Source: Hymenobacter mellowenesis (GTDB lineage: Bacteria; Bacteroidota; Bacteroidia; Cytophagales; Hymenobacteraceae). From it: a DNA stretch of 64,000 nucleotides. The position numbers and the translations under genes were made by a program. Where the stretch lies: positions 1 through 64,000 of the forward strand of contig NZ_JAUQSX010000002.1 in assembly GCF_030581005.1 (NCBI RefSeq), given 5' to 3'. The notes beneath the pieces are model-generated. The model searched no databases. It saw only the letters and a list, made by a program, of their open reading frames with translations, and was not told where the DNA came from. This document shows, one piece after another, positions 44,376-51,562 of this stretch (positions within the stretch are counted from its first letter, which is position 1; every line of letters starts with the position of its first letter).

Positions 44376-44972
44376 GTGTCGGATTTGATAAACTATGAGC
44401 GGAATCTGCCGCACCGCCTGCCGCCGGGCGAGGTGGTTTTCCTGACGTTTCGGCTGGCGGGCTCGCTGCCCCGCACGGTGGTGGAGCAGCTTCAAGCTGA
44501 ATTAGAACTGGCTCAGCAACGCTTTGAATCAGAGCCCGCGCAACGCTACGCGGCACAGAGACGGTATTTCGGGCGTTTCGATGACCAGTTGAACAAAGGC
44601 GCATACGGCCCGACGTATTTGCGGCAGCCGGCTATTGCAACACTGGTGGCGGAGTCGTTGCGCTATTTTGATGGTACAGGCTATGACCTGCGGTGCTACT
44701 GCCTGATGCCGAACCATGTGCATTTGGTGGTGCGGGTTTTGGAAGAAGCGCCGCCGCTGGTGAAAACCTTACAACGGCTGAAAAGCTACACCGCTACGCA
44801 GGCCAATAAGCTGCTGGAAAGGGATGGTGCTTTCTGGCAGGCCGAGAGCTACGACCATTTAGTGCGAAAAGGAGAGTTGGAGCGGGTGGTGGCTTACGTG
44901 CTGGAAAATCCGGTGAAAGCAGGGTTGGTAGAGGATTGGGAACAGTGGCCCTACACGTATTGGGCACTGTAG
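44376..44972 (+). CDS. REP-associated tyrosine transposase (RAYT, Y1_Tnp)
   Basis: 198 residues. GEVVFLTFRLAGSLP at the N-terminus, then CLMPNHVHLVVRV with His114-x-His116, and AFWQAESYDHLVRKGEL with catalytic Tyr159, followed by YVLENPVKAGLV. This is the single-strand DNA nicking domain of IS200-like and REP-associated transposases. GTG at 44376 is the first plausible start outside the flanking palindrome. Its TAG stop is formed by the first bases of the right-hand palindrome (TGTAGCG). It probably mobilises R2 sequences. Confidence 0.93.
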   Translation: MSDLINYERNLPHRLPPGEVVFLTFRLAGSLPRTVVEQLQAELELAQQRFESEPAQRYAAQRRYFGRFDDQLNKGAYGPTYLRQPAIATLVAESLRYFDGTGYDLRCYCLMPNHVHLVVRVLEEAPPLVKTLQRLKSYTATQANKLLERDGAFWQAESYDHLVRKGELERVVAYVLENPVKAGLVEDWEQWPYTYWAL

Positions 44973-45048
44973 CGTGGACTCTGCGAGTCCGCGCATCGTT
45001 GGGCGGTAAGTCGTTCGCCCAGGCGCGGACTCGCAGAGTCCACGCTAC
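44968..45048. repeat. R2 REP-type palindrome, right flank of RAYT
   Basis: Left arm from 44968 TGTAGCGTGGACTCTGCGAG; right arm to CGCTAC at 45048. Its ends supply the TAG stop codons of two genes: RAYT (44970-44972, rightward) and the permease (45045-45047, leftward). Confidence 0.95.
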
Positions 45049-45818
45049 GCCGCGCCCAGTGCCGAGTACGGAAAAAACACCCGCCGCAGCAGCACAAACA
45101 CATAGTCCTGCGCCGCCCCGGTCGCCAGAATCACCAGCTGAATGGCCAGCACCCCATCCAAGTGCAGATACCGGTTCTGCTTGTAGAGCAACAGGCCAAT
45201 GCCGCCTTCCGATTGGTACAGCGTTTCCACGAGTGTAATCATGGTCCAGATGATGGCGAAGTTCTGGCGCACGACCTCGAGCATTTCGTCGAGCTTGCCC
45301 AGCACGACCACCTCGTAGAAGCTGCGCCACTCGCTCATGCCCAGCGTGCGGGCGTGGTCCATTTCCTCCTGCGTGGTGGTCAGAATCACGCTCGTCATGC
45401 CCGTGACCAGGTACACGGTGGCCCCGAAGATGAGCACCGAGAGCTTGACCTGGTGACCGGAGCTCACCATCAGGGCCATGAAGAAGGTCAGGCCGGTGAG
45501 GGTGAGGTAGCGCATCTTGCTGGCCGCGTAGGCGATGGGCCGGAAGAAGGGCAGCGCCGTGAGGTAGGAAATGGCCAGCGCCAGCACCGTAGCCACGGCC
45601 AGGGCTTCGATGGCCGTGGTCATACTGGCCCACAGCTCCTGAATGAGGCCCTGCGTGGTGATGAGGTCGCCGAGCGAGCGGACGACTTCGCCCAGGCTGG
45701 GGAAAAGCTGCATAGGGTAAAACAGCCACAGCAACAGCAGAATCGAAGCCTGGCCGATGACCATCGTGGTGAACACGAGGCGGGCTGGCTGGGCGTTGGG
45801 GGCGAACAGGGATTTCAT
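45045..45818 (-). CDS. ABC transporter permease (binding-protein-dependent)
   Basis: 257 residues with about six membrane helices. The EAA loop that contacts the ATPase is present: MDHARTLGMSEWRSFYEVVVLGKLDEM. Resembles SsuC/TauC-type importer permeases. The last codons are followed by a TAG from the R2 repeat, so the native C-terminus may have been changed by the insertion; the protein ends SALGAA. Start at 45818 lies four bases from another R2 copy. Confidence 0.9.
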   Translation of the reverse strand: MKSLFAPNAQPARLVFTTMVIGQASILLLLWLFYPMQLFPSLGEVVRSLGDLITTQGLIQELWASMTTAIEALAVATVLALAISYLTALPFFRPIAYAASKMRYLTLTGLTFFMALMVSSGHQVKLSVLIFGATVYLVTGMTSVILTTTQEEMDHARTLGMSEWRSFYEVVVLGKLDEMLEVVRQNFAIIWTMITLVETLYQSEGGIGLLLYKQNRYLHLDGVLAIQLVILATGAAQDYVFVLLRRVFFPYSALGAA

Positions 45819-45822
45819 GGGC

Positions 45823-45961
45823 TGTAGCGTGGACTCTGCGAGTCCGCGTCACGAGCGCAGCGAGTATCGTCGGCTGCGCTCGTGCTTAGGAAAGAGTTGT
45901 AGAATTCGGACGACAATACTCGCTGGCGCTCGTGGCGCGGACTCGCAGAGTCCACGCTACA
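45823..45961. repeat. R2 REP-type palindrome with extended centre
   Basis: Arms 45823-45848 and 45935-45961 match the other R2 copies. The 86-base centre holds a second palindrome (CACGAGCGCAGCGAGTATCG, with CGATACTCGCTGCGCTCG-like returns), resembling the core of R1. It lies between the binding-protein stop and permease start. Confidence 0.92.
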
Positions 45962-45963
45962 TG

Positions 45964-47742
45964 TTAATTACCCAGCACTACCTCCACGCGGCGGTTTTTG
46001 GCTTTGCCATCGGGGGTGGCGTTGCTGGCAACCGGCTCGGTAGCGCCGTGGGCGTACACTTGGATGCGGCCGTCGGGAAAGGCGCTGTGGCTCTTGGTTT
46101 CGAGCCAGTGCTGCACGGCCATGGCGCGGTCTTCGGAGAGTTGCTGGTTGCGGCTGGGGTCGCCGGTGTTGTCGGTGTGGCCGTGCACGGCCACTTTCAG
46201 GCGGCCGGCCACCACCAGGTCGTTGAAGAGCTGGTTCAGCTCGCGCTCAGCGGCGGGGGTGAAGCTGCTCTGGCCGCTATTGAATTCGATGTTCCAAGCA
46301 CGCTTGCTCACGCTCTGGCGGATTTCGTCGCCGGCGGCAAATTGCTGAGTTTCGGCCGGGGCCAAGGCTTTGCCCTTGTACTGAGTCTGTAGCTGTTGCA
46401 GCGGCTTCAGGTCCAGCATTTCATTGAGCGGCACGTAGCTGGGCAGCTCCTTGGGGTAGAGCTTGCTCTGCACATCGCCGAAGGTTTTGTACACCGCCGC
46501 GTAGATGTTGGTGCCGCCTTCATCGAGGCCGAACAGGCTAAGGTTGTCGCTGAAATTGAAGGCTTTGCTGCCGCCCAGCTCCACTACTTCGCCGTTGCGG
46601 TCGGCCTCGCTCACGCCTTTGTAATACTTCAGCCAGTAGGCACCTGGCTTGTCCTGGTCGCCATACACGGTGGCTTCGATGTCGGCGGCGCGGCTCAGGG
46701 CTTCGGGGTGCGATTTCACCTGGTCGCCGGCCACGGCGAAGGCCGTCATCAGGCCCATTACTTCTTTGGGGTGGGCATCGTACCAGCGCTTGGTTGTCAC
46801 CATGATGTTGGGCATCTGGTTAGAGTAGTCCTTCGTGCTCACGATGTTAACGAGGCCGCCGCGCTGCTTGGCGATGTTCACGTCGCCGGGCGTCCAGGTG
46901 GCCACGGCGTCGGCCACCACATCTACTTTCACGCCGGTGTTTTTGCCATTCACCACTTTGGTACGCGCTTCCGGCTTGCCAAGAATGTACTTCTCAGCGG
47001 CTACCAGGAAGTCGCTGGCGGCCATGAAGTTCACAGCTTCGGGGTCGTAGGTGGTTTCGTCGGGGTTCACTTTCAGGCCGTTGTCGGCGCACCATTTTAG
47101 GGCGATGTTCTGGTCGCCGTCGCGCAGGTAGCAGGCCACGGTTTTGCCCAGGGCGGTTTTGGGGTTGTCGAGCCATTCTTTCGGGCCCATCAGCTTGTCC
47201 TCACCGAAGGATTTGCCCACCGAGTAGGGGATAATCTGCAGCTGCGTGCCGGCCTTTTTCAGCTCCGTTTGCACGGCCGAGAAGCCGGGCAGGCCGTCGC
47301 CCATGATGCTCACAATCAGGCCCGGCGTGGCGGGGTTGCTTTGCAGGTCGAGGGCGTTTTTCACCAGGTCGGCTTGCATCTTGCTCACGTCGTCCTGGCG
47401 CACAATCTGCATATCCAGGCCATTGGCTGCGGCGGCCGAGCCCATCGTGGAGCGGGGGCCGCCGTTGGCCAGCATGCCGGCCATCTGGCTGTTCCAGGCC
47501 ATCACCTCCCAGGTGAGGGGCGTGCCCTTGTCGGCCGGAGCAGTGCCGGGCAGTGGGGCCAGCGGCACCACAATGTTGGCCCGGTTGCCACCGGTGGCGG
47601 TGGGCAGCTCAATAGAGTTGAGCATCACCGACTGCGTATCGGCCTTCTTAAAGAGCGTGTTGCTGGCAATCAGCTTGTTGATACCGAAGTAGAGGATGCC
47701 CACCAGGAGCAGTCCAATTAAGATTTTACCGCGTGTTGTCAT
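45964..47742 (-). CDS. Membrane-anchored solute-binding protein fused to an OmpA-like domain
   Basis: 592 residues. One N-terminal membrane helix (ILIGLLLVGILYFGINKLIA), then a type 2 periplasmic-binding fold (about 60-450) with VACYLRDGDQNIALKWCADNG, VVADAVATWTPGDVN and TKRWYDAHPKEV, as in nitrate/sulfonate-type binding proteins. Residues about 470-592 form an OmpA peptidoglycan-binding domain: FNSGQSSFTPAAERELNQL, VHGHTDNTGDPSRNQQLSEDRA and KNRRVEVVL. The fusion would tie solute capture to the cell wall. It precedes permease and ATPase genes of the same system and follows two coiled-coil genes. I recall similar proteins annotated as phosphate binding/OmpA family; the ligand is unproven. Confidence 0.9.
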   Translation of the reverse strand: MTTRGKILIGLLLVGILYFGINKLIASNTLFKKADTQSVMLNSIELPTATGGNRANIVVPLAPLPGTAPADKGTPLTWEVMAWNSQMAGMLANGGPRSTMGSAAAANGLDMQIVRQDDVSKMQADLVKNALDLQSNPATPGLIVSIMGDGLPGFSAVQTELKKAGTQLQIIPYSVGKSFGEDKLMGPKEWLDNPKTALGKTVACYLRDGDQNIALKWCADNGLKVNPDETTYDPEAVNFMAASDFLVAAEKYILGKPEARTKVVNGKNTGVKVDVVADAVATWTPGDVNIAKQRGGLVNIVSTKDYSNQMPNIMVTTKRWYDAHPKEVMGLMTAFAVAGDQVKSHPEALSRAADIEATVYGDQDKPGAYWLKYYKGVSEADRNGEVVELGGSKAFNFSDNLSLFGLDEGGTNIYAAVYKTFGDVQSKLYPKELPSYVPLNEMLDLKPLQQLQTQYKGKALAPAETQQFAAGDEIRQSVSKRAWNIEFNSGQSSFTPAAERELNQLFNDLVVAGRLKVAVHGHTDNTGDPSRNQQLSEDRAMAVQHWLETKSHSAFPDGRIQVYAHGATEPVASNATPDGKAKNRRVEVVLGN

Positions 47743-47850
47743 TTCAGTAAAGGCAAAAGAGGGGTGGAACGCCCGATTAGGGCGTTAGTGTTGAATTCGT
47801 TTTTGGAAGGTTGATTAGCAGCTGGCAGCAGCTTTAGCGGCGGTATGAAA

Positions 47851-47969
47851 CGGTCATGCTGCGCGCAGTTGAAGCAGCTCTACCGCTTCGTTGGGCTGGT
47901 TGGATTACTTCAGCACGCGAGATGCTTCGATTCTCTGCTTGATGCGCAGAATGCTCAGCATGACGTTCT
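47851..47969. repeat. Degenerate R1 repeat
   Basis: Left arm CGGTCATGCTGCGCGCAGTT; right arm contains GCGAGATGCTTCGATTCTCT and ends CAGCATGACGTTCT. Mismatches and a small insertion in the right arm show decay. Confidence 0.75.
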
Positions 47970-48026
47970 ACCAGCGAATCGTCGCCATGTCCCAGCAGGC
48001 CCACCAGGCCGCAGGCCAGCAAAAAA

Positions 48027-49022
48027 CTAGTCAAGCAGGCTAGAATAGGCATCATCGGAGGCTTTTTTGGTGGTGGCGAATGACTGTTGGGCTTGCGGCC
48101 TCTCGTTGAGCACGGCGTTGAAGTCGCCGTTTTGGTACTTGCTGAGCAGGGCCTGGCCCTTTTCGGACATGACGCCGTTCTGGATGTCCATCTCCTTGAC
48201 GAACTCCTGCGAGTAGCGCATGGCCTGCTTGATTTGGCCCAGCTGCTGGGCCATGTCCTGGGCCACGCGGTCGGTGGCCAGGTCGAAGAAGTACTTCTTG
48301 TCCGGGTCGCCGCGCAGGATGTTCATCGCGGCCCGCATGCCCGAGCTGGTGCGCTTCACCAACTCGTATTCGTCTTTCAAGAGGTTGACCTTGAACTTGG
48401 AGCCGTCAATCTGGCGCAGGGCGGCTTTCAGAATCTGGCGCATGACCACGCTCACGTTGGCCGTGGTGGTGGCCATGGGCTGCAGGCGCTTGTTGTAGTC
48501 TTCGAGCTGGGCGGCGCGGCTGGCGTAGCTCTCGGCCATGTCCTTCTCGTTCTGGCGGGCGGCCGAGCTGGCCAGGGCCAGGTACTCTTTCATCTGCGCA
48601 TCGTTGGCGGCCAGCTTGCGCTTCACCAGCTCGTGCGCGCCCTCGATGTTGGTTACTTCGGCGTCCATCTTGCGGGCCTCCTGCTCGGTGTTCTTGATGT
48701 AGTCCTGCATGATGCCGATGGGGTCGGTGTTCACGAAAATCCCGGCCATCGTGCGCAGCACCCGCTGCCCGGCATACCACAGCCCGGACTGAATGCGCTT
48801 ATTTGTCGCCAGCAAAAACAGTACGAACAGCGCCCCCAGCCCAATGCCCAGCTTCACGGTGTCGAACACCATGTCGACCAGGAAGGGCAGAATCACGCCC
48901 CAGTAGTACACGGCCGCGCCGGCCAGGCCCAGGAGCACCACGCGGCCGGCCATTTTCTCCGGCTTCTGCCACTTGGGGAGACCGGTATCGTTATCAGAAG
49001 TAGTTGGGAGCAAGGTATTCAT
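48027..49022 (-). CDS. PspA-like coiled-coil membrane protein
   Basis: 331 residues. Two hydrophobic helices (about 26-48 and 54-72), then a long helical region (about 95-300): GIMQDYIKNTEQEARKMDAEV, KLAANDAQMKEYLALASSAA, KDMAESYASRAAQLEDYNKR. The layout and heptad pattern resemble PspA/IM30 hairpin helices, but with a membrane anchor. Probably a membrane-stress or scaffold protein. It follows the 237-residue coiled-coil gene by four bases and precedes the OmpA-tailed binding protein, so it belongs to this module. Family assignment is by resemblance only. Confidence 0.75.
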   Translation of the reverse strand: MNTLLPTTSDNDTGLPKWQKPEKMAGRVVLLGLAGAAVYYWGVILPFLVDMVFDTVKLGIGLGALFVLFLLATNKRIQSGLWYAGQRVLRTMAGIFVNTDPIGIMQDYIKNTEQEARKMDAEVTNIEGAHELVKRKLAANDAQMKEYLALASSAARQNEKDMAESYASRAAQLEDYNKRLQPMATTTANVSVVMRQILKAALRQIDGSKFKVNLLKDEYELVKRTSSGMRAAMNILRGDPDKKYFFDLATDRVAQDMAQQLGQIKQAMRYSQEFVKEMDIQNGVMSEKGQALLSKYQNGDFNAVLNERPQAQQSFATTKKASDDAYSSLLD

Positions 49023-49026
49023 GGCG

Positions 49027-49740
49027 TTAGGCGTTAGAAGAAGTGGTGGAAGAGGGAGTGTTGAGGAAGTTTTGAGCGGCCTGGCGGTGGGCCTGCAAGT
49101 CGGCGGCGGCCGCCGCGTTGGCCAGTTCGTAGGAGGCCAGAGCGGCTTGGGTTTTCTGCTTTTCGGCCTGCGCCTGTTGCTGGATTTCGCGCAGTTGCTG
49201 GCTTTTCTGGGCGAGTTGCTCGGTGAGGGCCGCTACCTCGGCCTGCAGCTGGGTTTCGCGTTGCTTTAGCAGCGCCAGCGGGCCGGGTGCGGCTTTCGTG
49301 TCGGGGCCGTGCCCGGTAGGGCTTTCGCCCATCTTTTCGCGGTGCCGCTGCAACACCCGGGCGCGGTCTTCGGCCAGCTTGGTGGCCAACTGCTCGGCCG
49401 AAGCCAGCAGCGCCGCCTGGTTCGTGCCAGTGAGGGCCGCAAAGGCGTTGAAAGCCGTTTGGTAGAGTAGTGGGCCGGTGAGGCCGCTGCTGGCCATGCT
49501 GTTCACCATTTTGGCGTAAGTGCCGAAATCCTTGCCGTCGCCCGCCAGTAGGCTGGCAATGTGGTCGAGGTGGCGCTGCTCGGCCTGGGCTACGAGCTGG
49601 CCCGCATCAGCTAGCGGGGCAGCGCCGTTGCCGGGCGGCACCGGGAGCGGCCTGGGCATAGGCGCTGCGGCTGGCGCCGTTGCATCTTCTTCAACGAAGA
49701 AGCCTTTGGCGGCTTTGGTGAGGTTATCGAGAATGGCCAT
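49027..49740 (-). CDS. Coiled-coil protein of the PspA/ABC module
   Basis: 237 residues, soluble. N-terminus MAILDNLTKAAKGFFVEED, a Pro-rich linker, a helical middle (about 45-130) and a C-terminal coiled coil (about 150-215) rich in Gln/Glu/Ala (KQRETQLQAEVAALTEQLAQ). No known family. It is the first gene of the leftward unit, four bases before the PspA-like gene, so it may be its partner. Terminator and R1 repeat lie upstream of its promoter region. Confidence 0.7.
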   Translation of the reverse strand: MAILDNLTKAAKGFFVEEDATAPAAAPMPRPLPVPPGNGAAPLADAGQLVAQAEQRHLDHIASLLAGDGKDFGTYAKMVNSMASSGLTGPLLYQTAFNAFAALTGTNQAALLASAEQLATKLAEDRARVLQRHREKMGESPTGHGPDTKAAPGPLALLKQRETQLQAEVAALTEQLAQKSQQLREIQQQAQAEKQKTQAALASYELANAAAAADLQAHRQAAQNFLNTPSSTTSSNA

Positions 49741-49848
49741 GGTAGCGTGCGTTTGGTGACTTGCACCTTATGCCAATACCAATGCCGGGCTGTCGATAAT
49801 TCTGTGAAAATTGTTGTTTATTTTAGTAATCAAGTAGTTAAATAAAAA

Positions 49849-49877
49849 TCCCCGTTGAGCGCACGGCTCAGCGGGGA
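49849..49877. terminator. Terminator hairpin
   Basis: TCCCCGTTGAGC (49849-49860) pairs with GCTCAGCGGGGA (49866-49877), one G-U pair, 5-base loop. It has A-rich sequence on the left and a T-run after 49881. It lies between two leftward genes, about 110 bases before the start of the gene at 49740, where a leftward transcript of the regulator would end. Confidence 0.8.
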
Positions 49878-49927
49878 CAAATTTTTCCAAAATGGAAAGG
49901 CTGATTTTTCAAATCAGCAAGGGAAAC

Positions 49928-50023
49928 AGAACGTCATGTCGAGCTTGCCGAGACATCTCGCGTGCCAGAGTAAATAATTGCTCCAGTACGCGAGATGTCT
50001 CGGCAGGCTCGACATGGGGTTCT
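49928..50023. repeat. R1 palindromic repeat, TCGAGCTTGCC variant
   Basis: Arms AGAACGTCATGTCGAGCTTG and right arm ending GCTCGACATGGGGTTCT. The core differs from other copies in both arms together. It follows the LacI-type regulator stop (50059) by 35 bases. Confidence 0.92.
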
Positions 50024-50058
50024 TAATGTCGCGAGACAAGCTGCTTGCTTACAATACC

Positions 50059-51237
50059 TTATATGCTCAGTCGGAACAAATCCCCCTCGCCCTTGAGCGA
50101 AGACTGCCGGATAATCAAATCGCCCGAAATCACGAAGGTACGGGGCTGGAAATTCTCCTTCTGCTGCACCTGCTCCAGGAAAAGGCGGGCCGCCTGCTGG
50201 CCGATGCGGTAGGGGTGGAGGTCGACGGTGGTGAGGCCGGGCTCAATCATGGCGGCCATGAACTCGTCGCCGTAGCCCACCACGGCCATGTCGCGCGGCA
50301 CGCGCAGGCCGCGCTTTTTCAGGGCCACCAACAGGTCGAATGCATTGGTGTAATTGATGGCGAAAATGGCATCAGGCGGCTCGGGCAGGGCCAGCCAGGC
50401 ATCGAGGGTGGCTTCGGCTTCTTCGGTGCGAAACTCGATATGCACCTCGTACTCCGGGCGCAGCGGCAAGCCGTAGCGCTTCAGGGCGTGCTGGTAGCCG
50501 GCCAGGCGGTTGCGGCTGATGAGCAGCGACTCGGGCCCGGCCAGGATGGCAATGCGCCGGGCGCCCTGCTGAATAAGGTGCTCAGTCACGTTGAAAGCAC
50601 CGTTCCAGTCGTCGAGAATGACCTTGGCGCTGTCCACTTCGTTGCTCACGCGGTCGAAATGCACCACCGGAATGCCCCGGCAGGCGGCGGGCTTCACGTG
50701 GTCAAAGTTTTCGGTTTCGCGCGAGTGGCAGATGAGCAGGCCATCGACCTGGCTGGCCACCAGCGCCTGCACGTTGCTCACCTCGGTGCGGTATGATTCC
50801 TTTGATTGACAAATCATTACCCGGTAGCCGGCCTCTGTAGCTACGGCCTGAATGCCGCTCACGGCCGTGGCAAAAAACGGCCGCTCCAGGTCCGGAATCA
50901 GCACGCCCAGGGTGTGAGTTTCGCGGCTCTTTAGGCTCTGGGCCAATAAGTTGGGCTGGTAGTCGAGTAGGCGGGCGGCCTCTAGGATGGCTTGGCGAGT
51001 GACGGGGCTGATGTCGGTGTGCCCATTCAGCGCCCGCGACACCGTGGACGAGGCCACGCCCACCGCCTTGGCCACATCGCCGATGGTGGTTTGGGTGCGG
51101 CGGCGGTCGGGCGCGGCCCCCTTCTTTTCCTCGGTGAAATGGTAGTCGCACGACTTGCAGAGGTAGCGCTGCCGGCCCCGCACAAAACCCGCTTTCAAAA
51201 CCGAATCAGAAAGCTTGCACTTCACGCAGGTTGCCAT
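50059..51237 (-). CDS. LacI-family regulator with N-terminal InsA-like zinc ribbon
   Basis: 392 residues. Residues 1-35 form a zinc ribbon: Cys4-x2-Cys7 and Cys27-x2-Cys30 with RGRQRYLCKSCDYHFTE, as in IS1 InsA and related transposon proteins. Then a LacI HTH (about 50-95, TIGDVAKAVGVASSTVSRALNG) and a sugar-binding core (about 110-385, GVLIPDLERPFFATAVSGIQ). It is divergent from uxuA and the glucuronoxylan genes, so it most likely controls them in response to a uronic-acid product. Its promoter overlaps palindromes that may be operators. The added zinc ribbon could give extra DNA contact. Confidence 0.93.
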   Translation of the reverse strand: MATCVKCKLSDSVLKAGFVRGRQRYLCKSCDYHFTEEKKGAAPDRRRTQTTIGDVAKAVGVASSTVSRALNGHTDISPVTRQAILEAARLLDYQPNLLAQSLKSRETHTLGVLIPDLERPFFATAVSGIQAVATEAGYRVMICQSKESYRTEVSNVQALVASQVDGLLICHSRETENFDHVKPAACRGIPVVHFDRVSNEVDSAKVILDDWNGAFNVTEHLIQQGARRIAILAGPESLLISRNRLAGYQHALKRYGLPLRPEYEVHIEFRTEEAEATLDAWLALPEPPDAIFAINYTNAFDLLVALKKRGLRVPRDMAVVGYGDEFMAAMIEPGLTTVDLHPYRIGQQAARLFLEQVQQKENFQPRTFVISGDLIIRQSSLKGEGDLFRLSI

Positions 51238-51295
51238 ACCGAATAGGACTTAGGTTAGAATTAAGCGTTGCAAACGGGTTTTGACCCTATGCGTT

Positions 51296-51307
51296 GTGAG
51301 TACTCAC
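51296..51307. promoter_or_regulatory. Palindrome at the regulator start site
   Basis: GTGAGTACTCAC, perfect 12-bp palindrome just downstream of the -7 element at 51309-51316. Placed where a repressor would block initiation; a candidate autoregulatory operator. Confidence 0.5.
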
Positions 51308-51308
51308 T

Positions 51309-51337
51309 CAAATATAAGTCAGAAAAAAAAATTTCAA
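51309..51337 (-). promoter_or_regulatory. Consensus promoter of the LacI-type regulator
   Basis: Read leftward: TTG (51337-51335), 18 bases, TATATTTG (51316-51309). Full consensus and spacing. It gives a leader of about 65 bases to the ATG at 51237. Confidence 0.8.
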
Positions 51338-51357
51338 CCTGCAAATCGCAAACTTAT

Positions 51358-51391
51358 CTATCGGCATCGTTTCCGGAAACGATGCCGATAG
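51358..51391. promoter_or_regulatory. Perfect 34-bp palindrome, candidate operator
   Basis: Symmetric around 51374/51375, core ATCGTTTCCGGAAACGAT. It lies upstream of the regulator -33 box and about 170 bases before uxuA. The GAAACGAT half-sites are LacI-operator-like, so it is the prime candidate binding site for the adjacent regulator. Confidence 0.65.
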
Positions 51392-51562
51392 TTTTGGTGC
51401 GAAAACATTGAAATTTGGCCTGTTTTATCGGAATCAATTCGGGGTGTTGTGTTCTACATTCGATGGTAAGTCGGCCAAACGACCTATCGACCGCGTTTTC
51501 GGTGTTTCGTTTGGTAGTCTTGTCTGGGTATAACACAAATTGCATTTTACCTGTCAATTGCC

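Larger units (their letters stand above)
44278..45048 (+). mobile_element. REP-RAYT unit inserted between permease and ATPase genes
   Basis: Two R2 palindromes (44278-44367 and 44968-45048) flank a RAYT transposase gene on the strand opposite to the ABC genes. The module separates ATPase from permease, which normally adjoin. No target-site duplication was recognised, as expected for this family. Confidence 0.85.

Noticed and set aside
14708..45961. R2 palindromes as ordinary rho-independent terminators
   Set aside because: They lack T-runs, occur just upstream of start codons, and share long identical arms with copies flanking a RAYT gene, so they are REP elements rather than simple terminators.
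47834..48055. 73-codon minus-strand frame starting with a hydrophobic segment
   Set aside because: It overlaps the end of the PspA-like gene and most of its length is a translation of the degenerate R1 repeat, so it is not supported as a gene.
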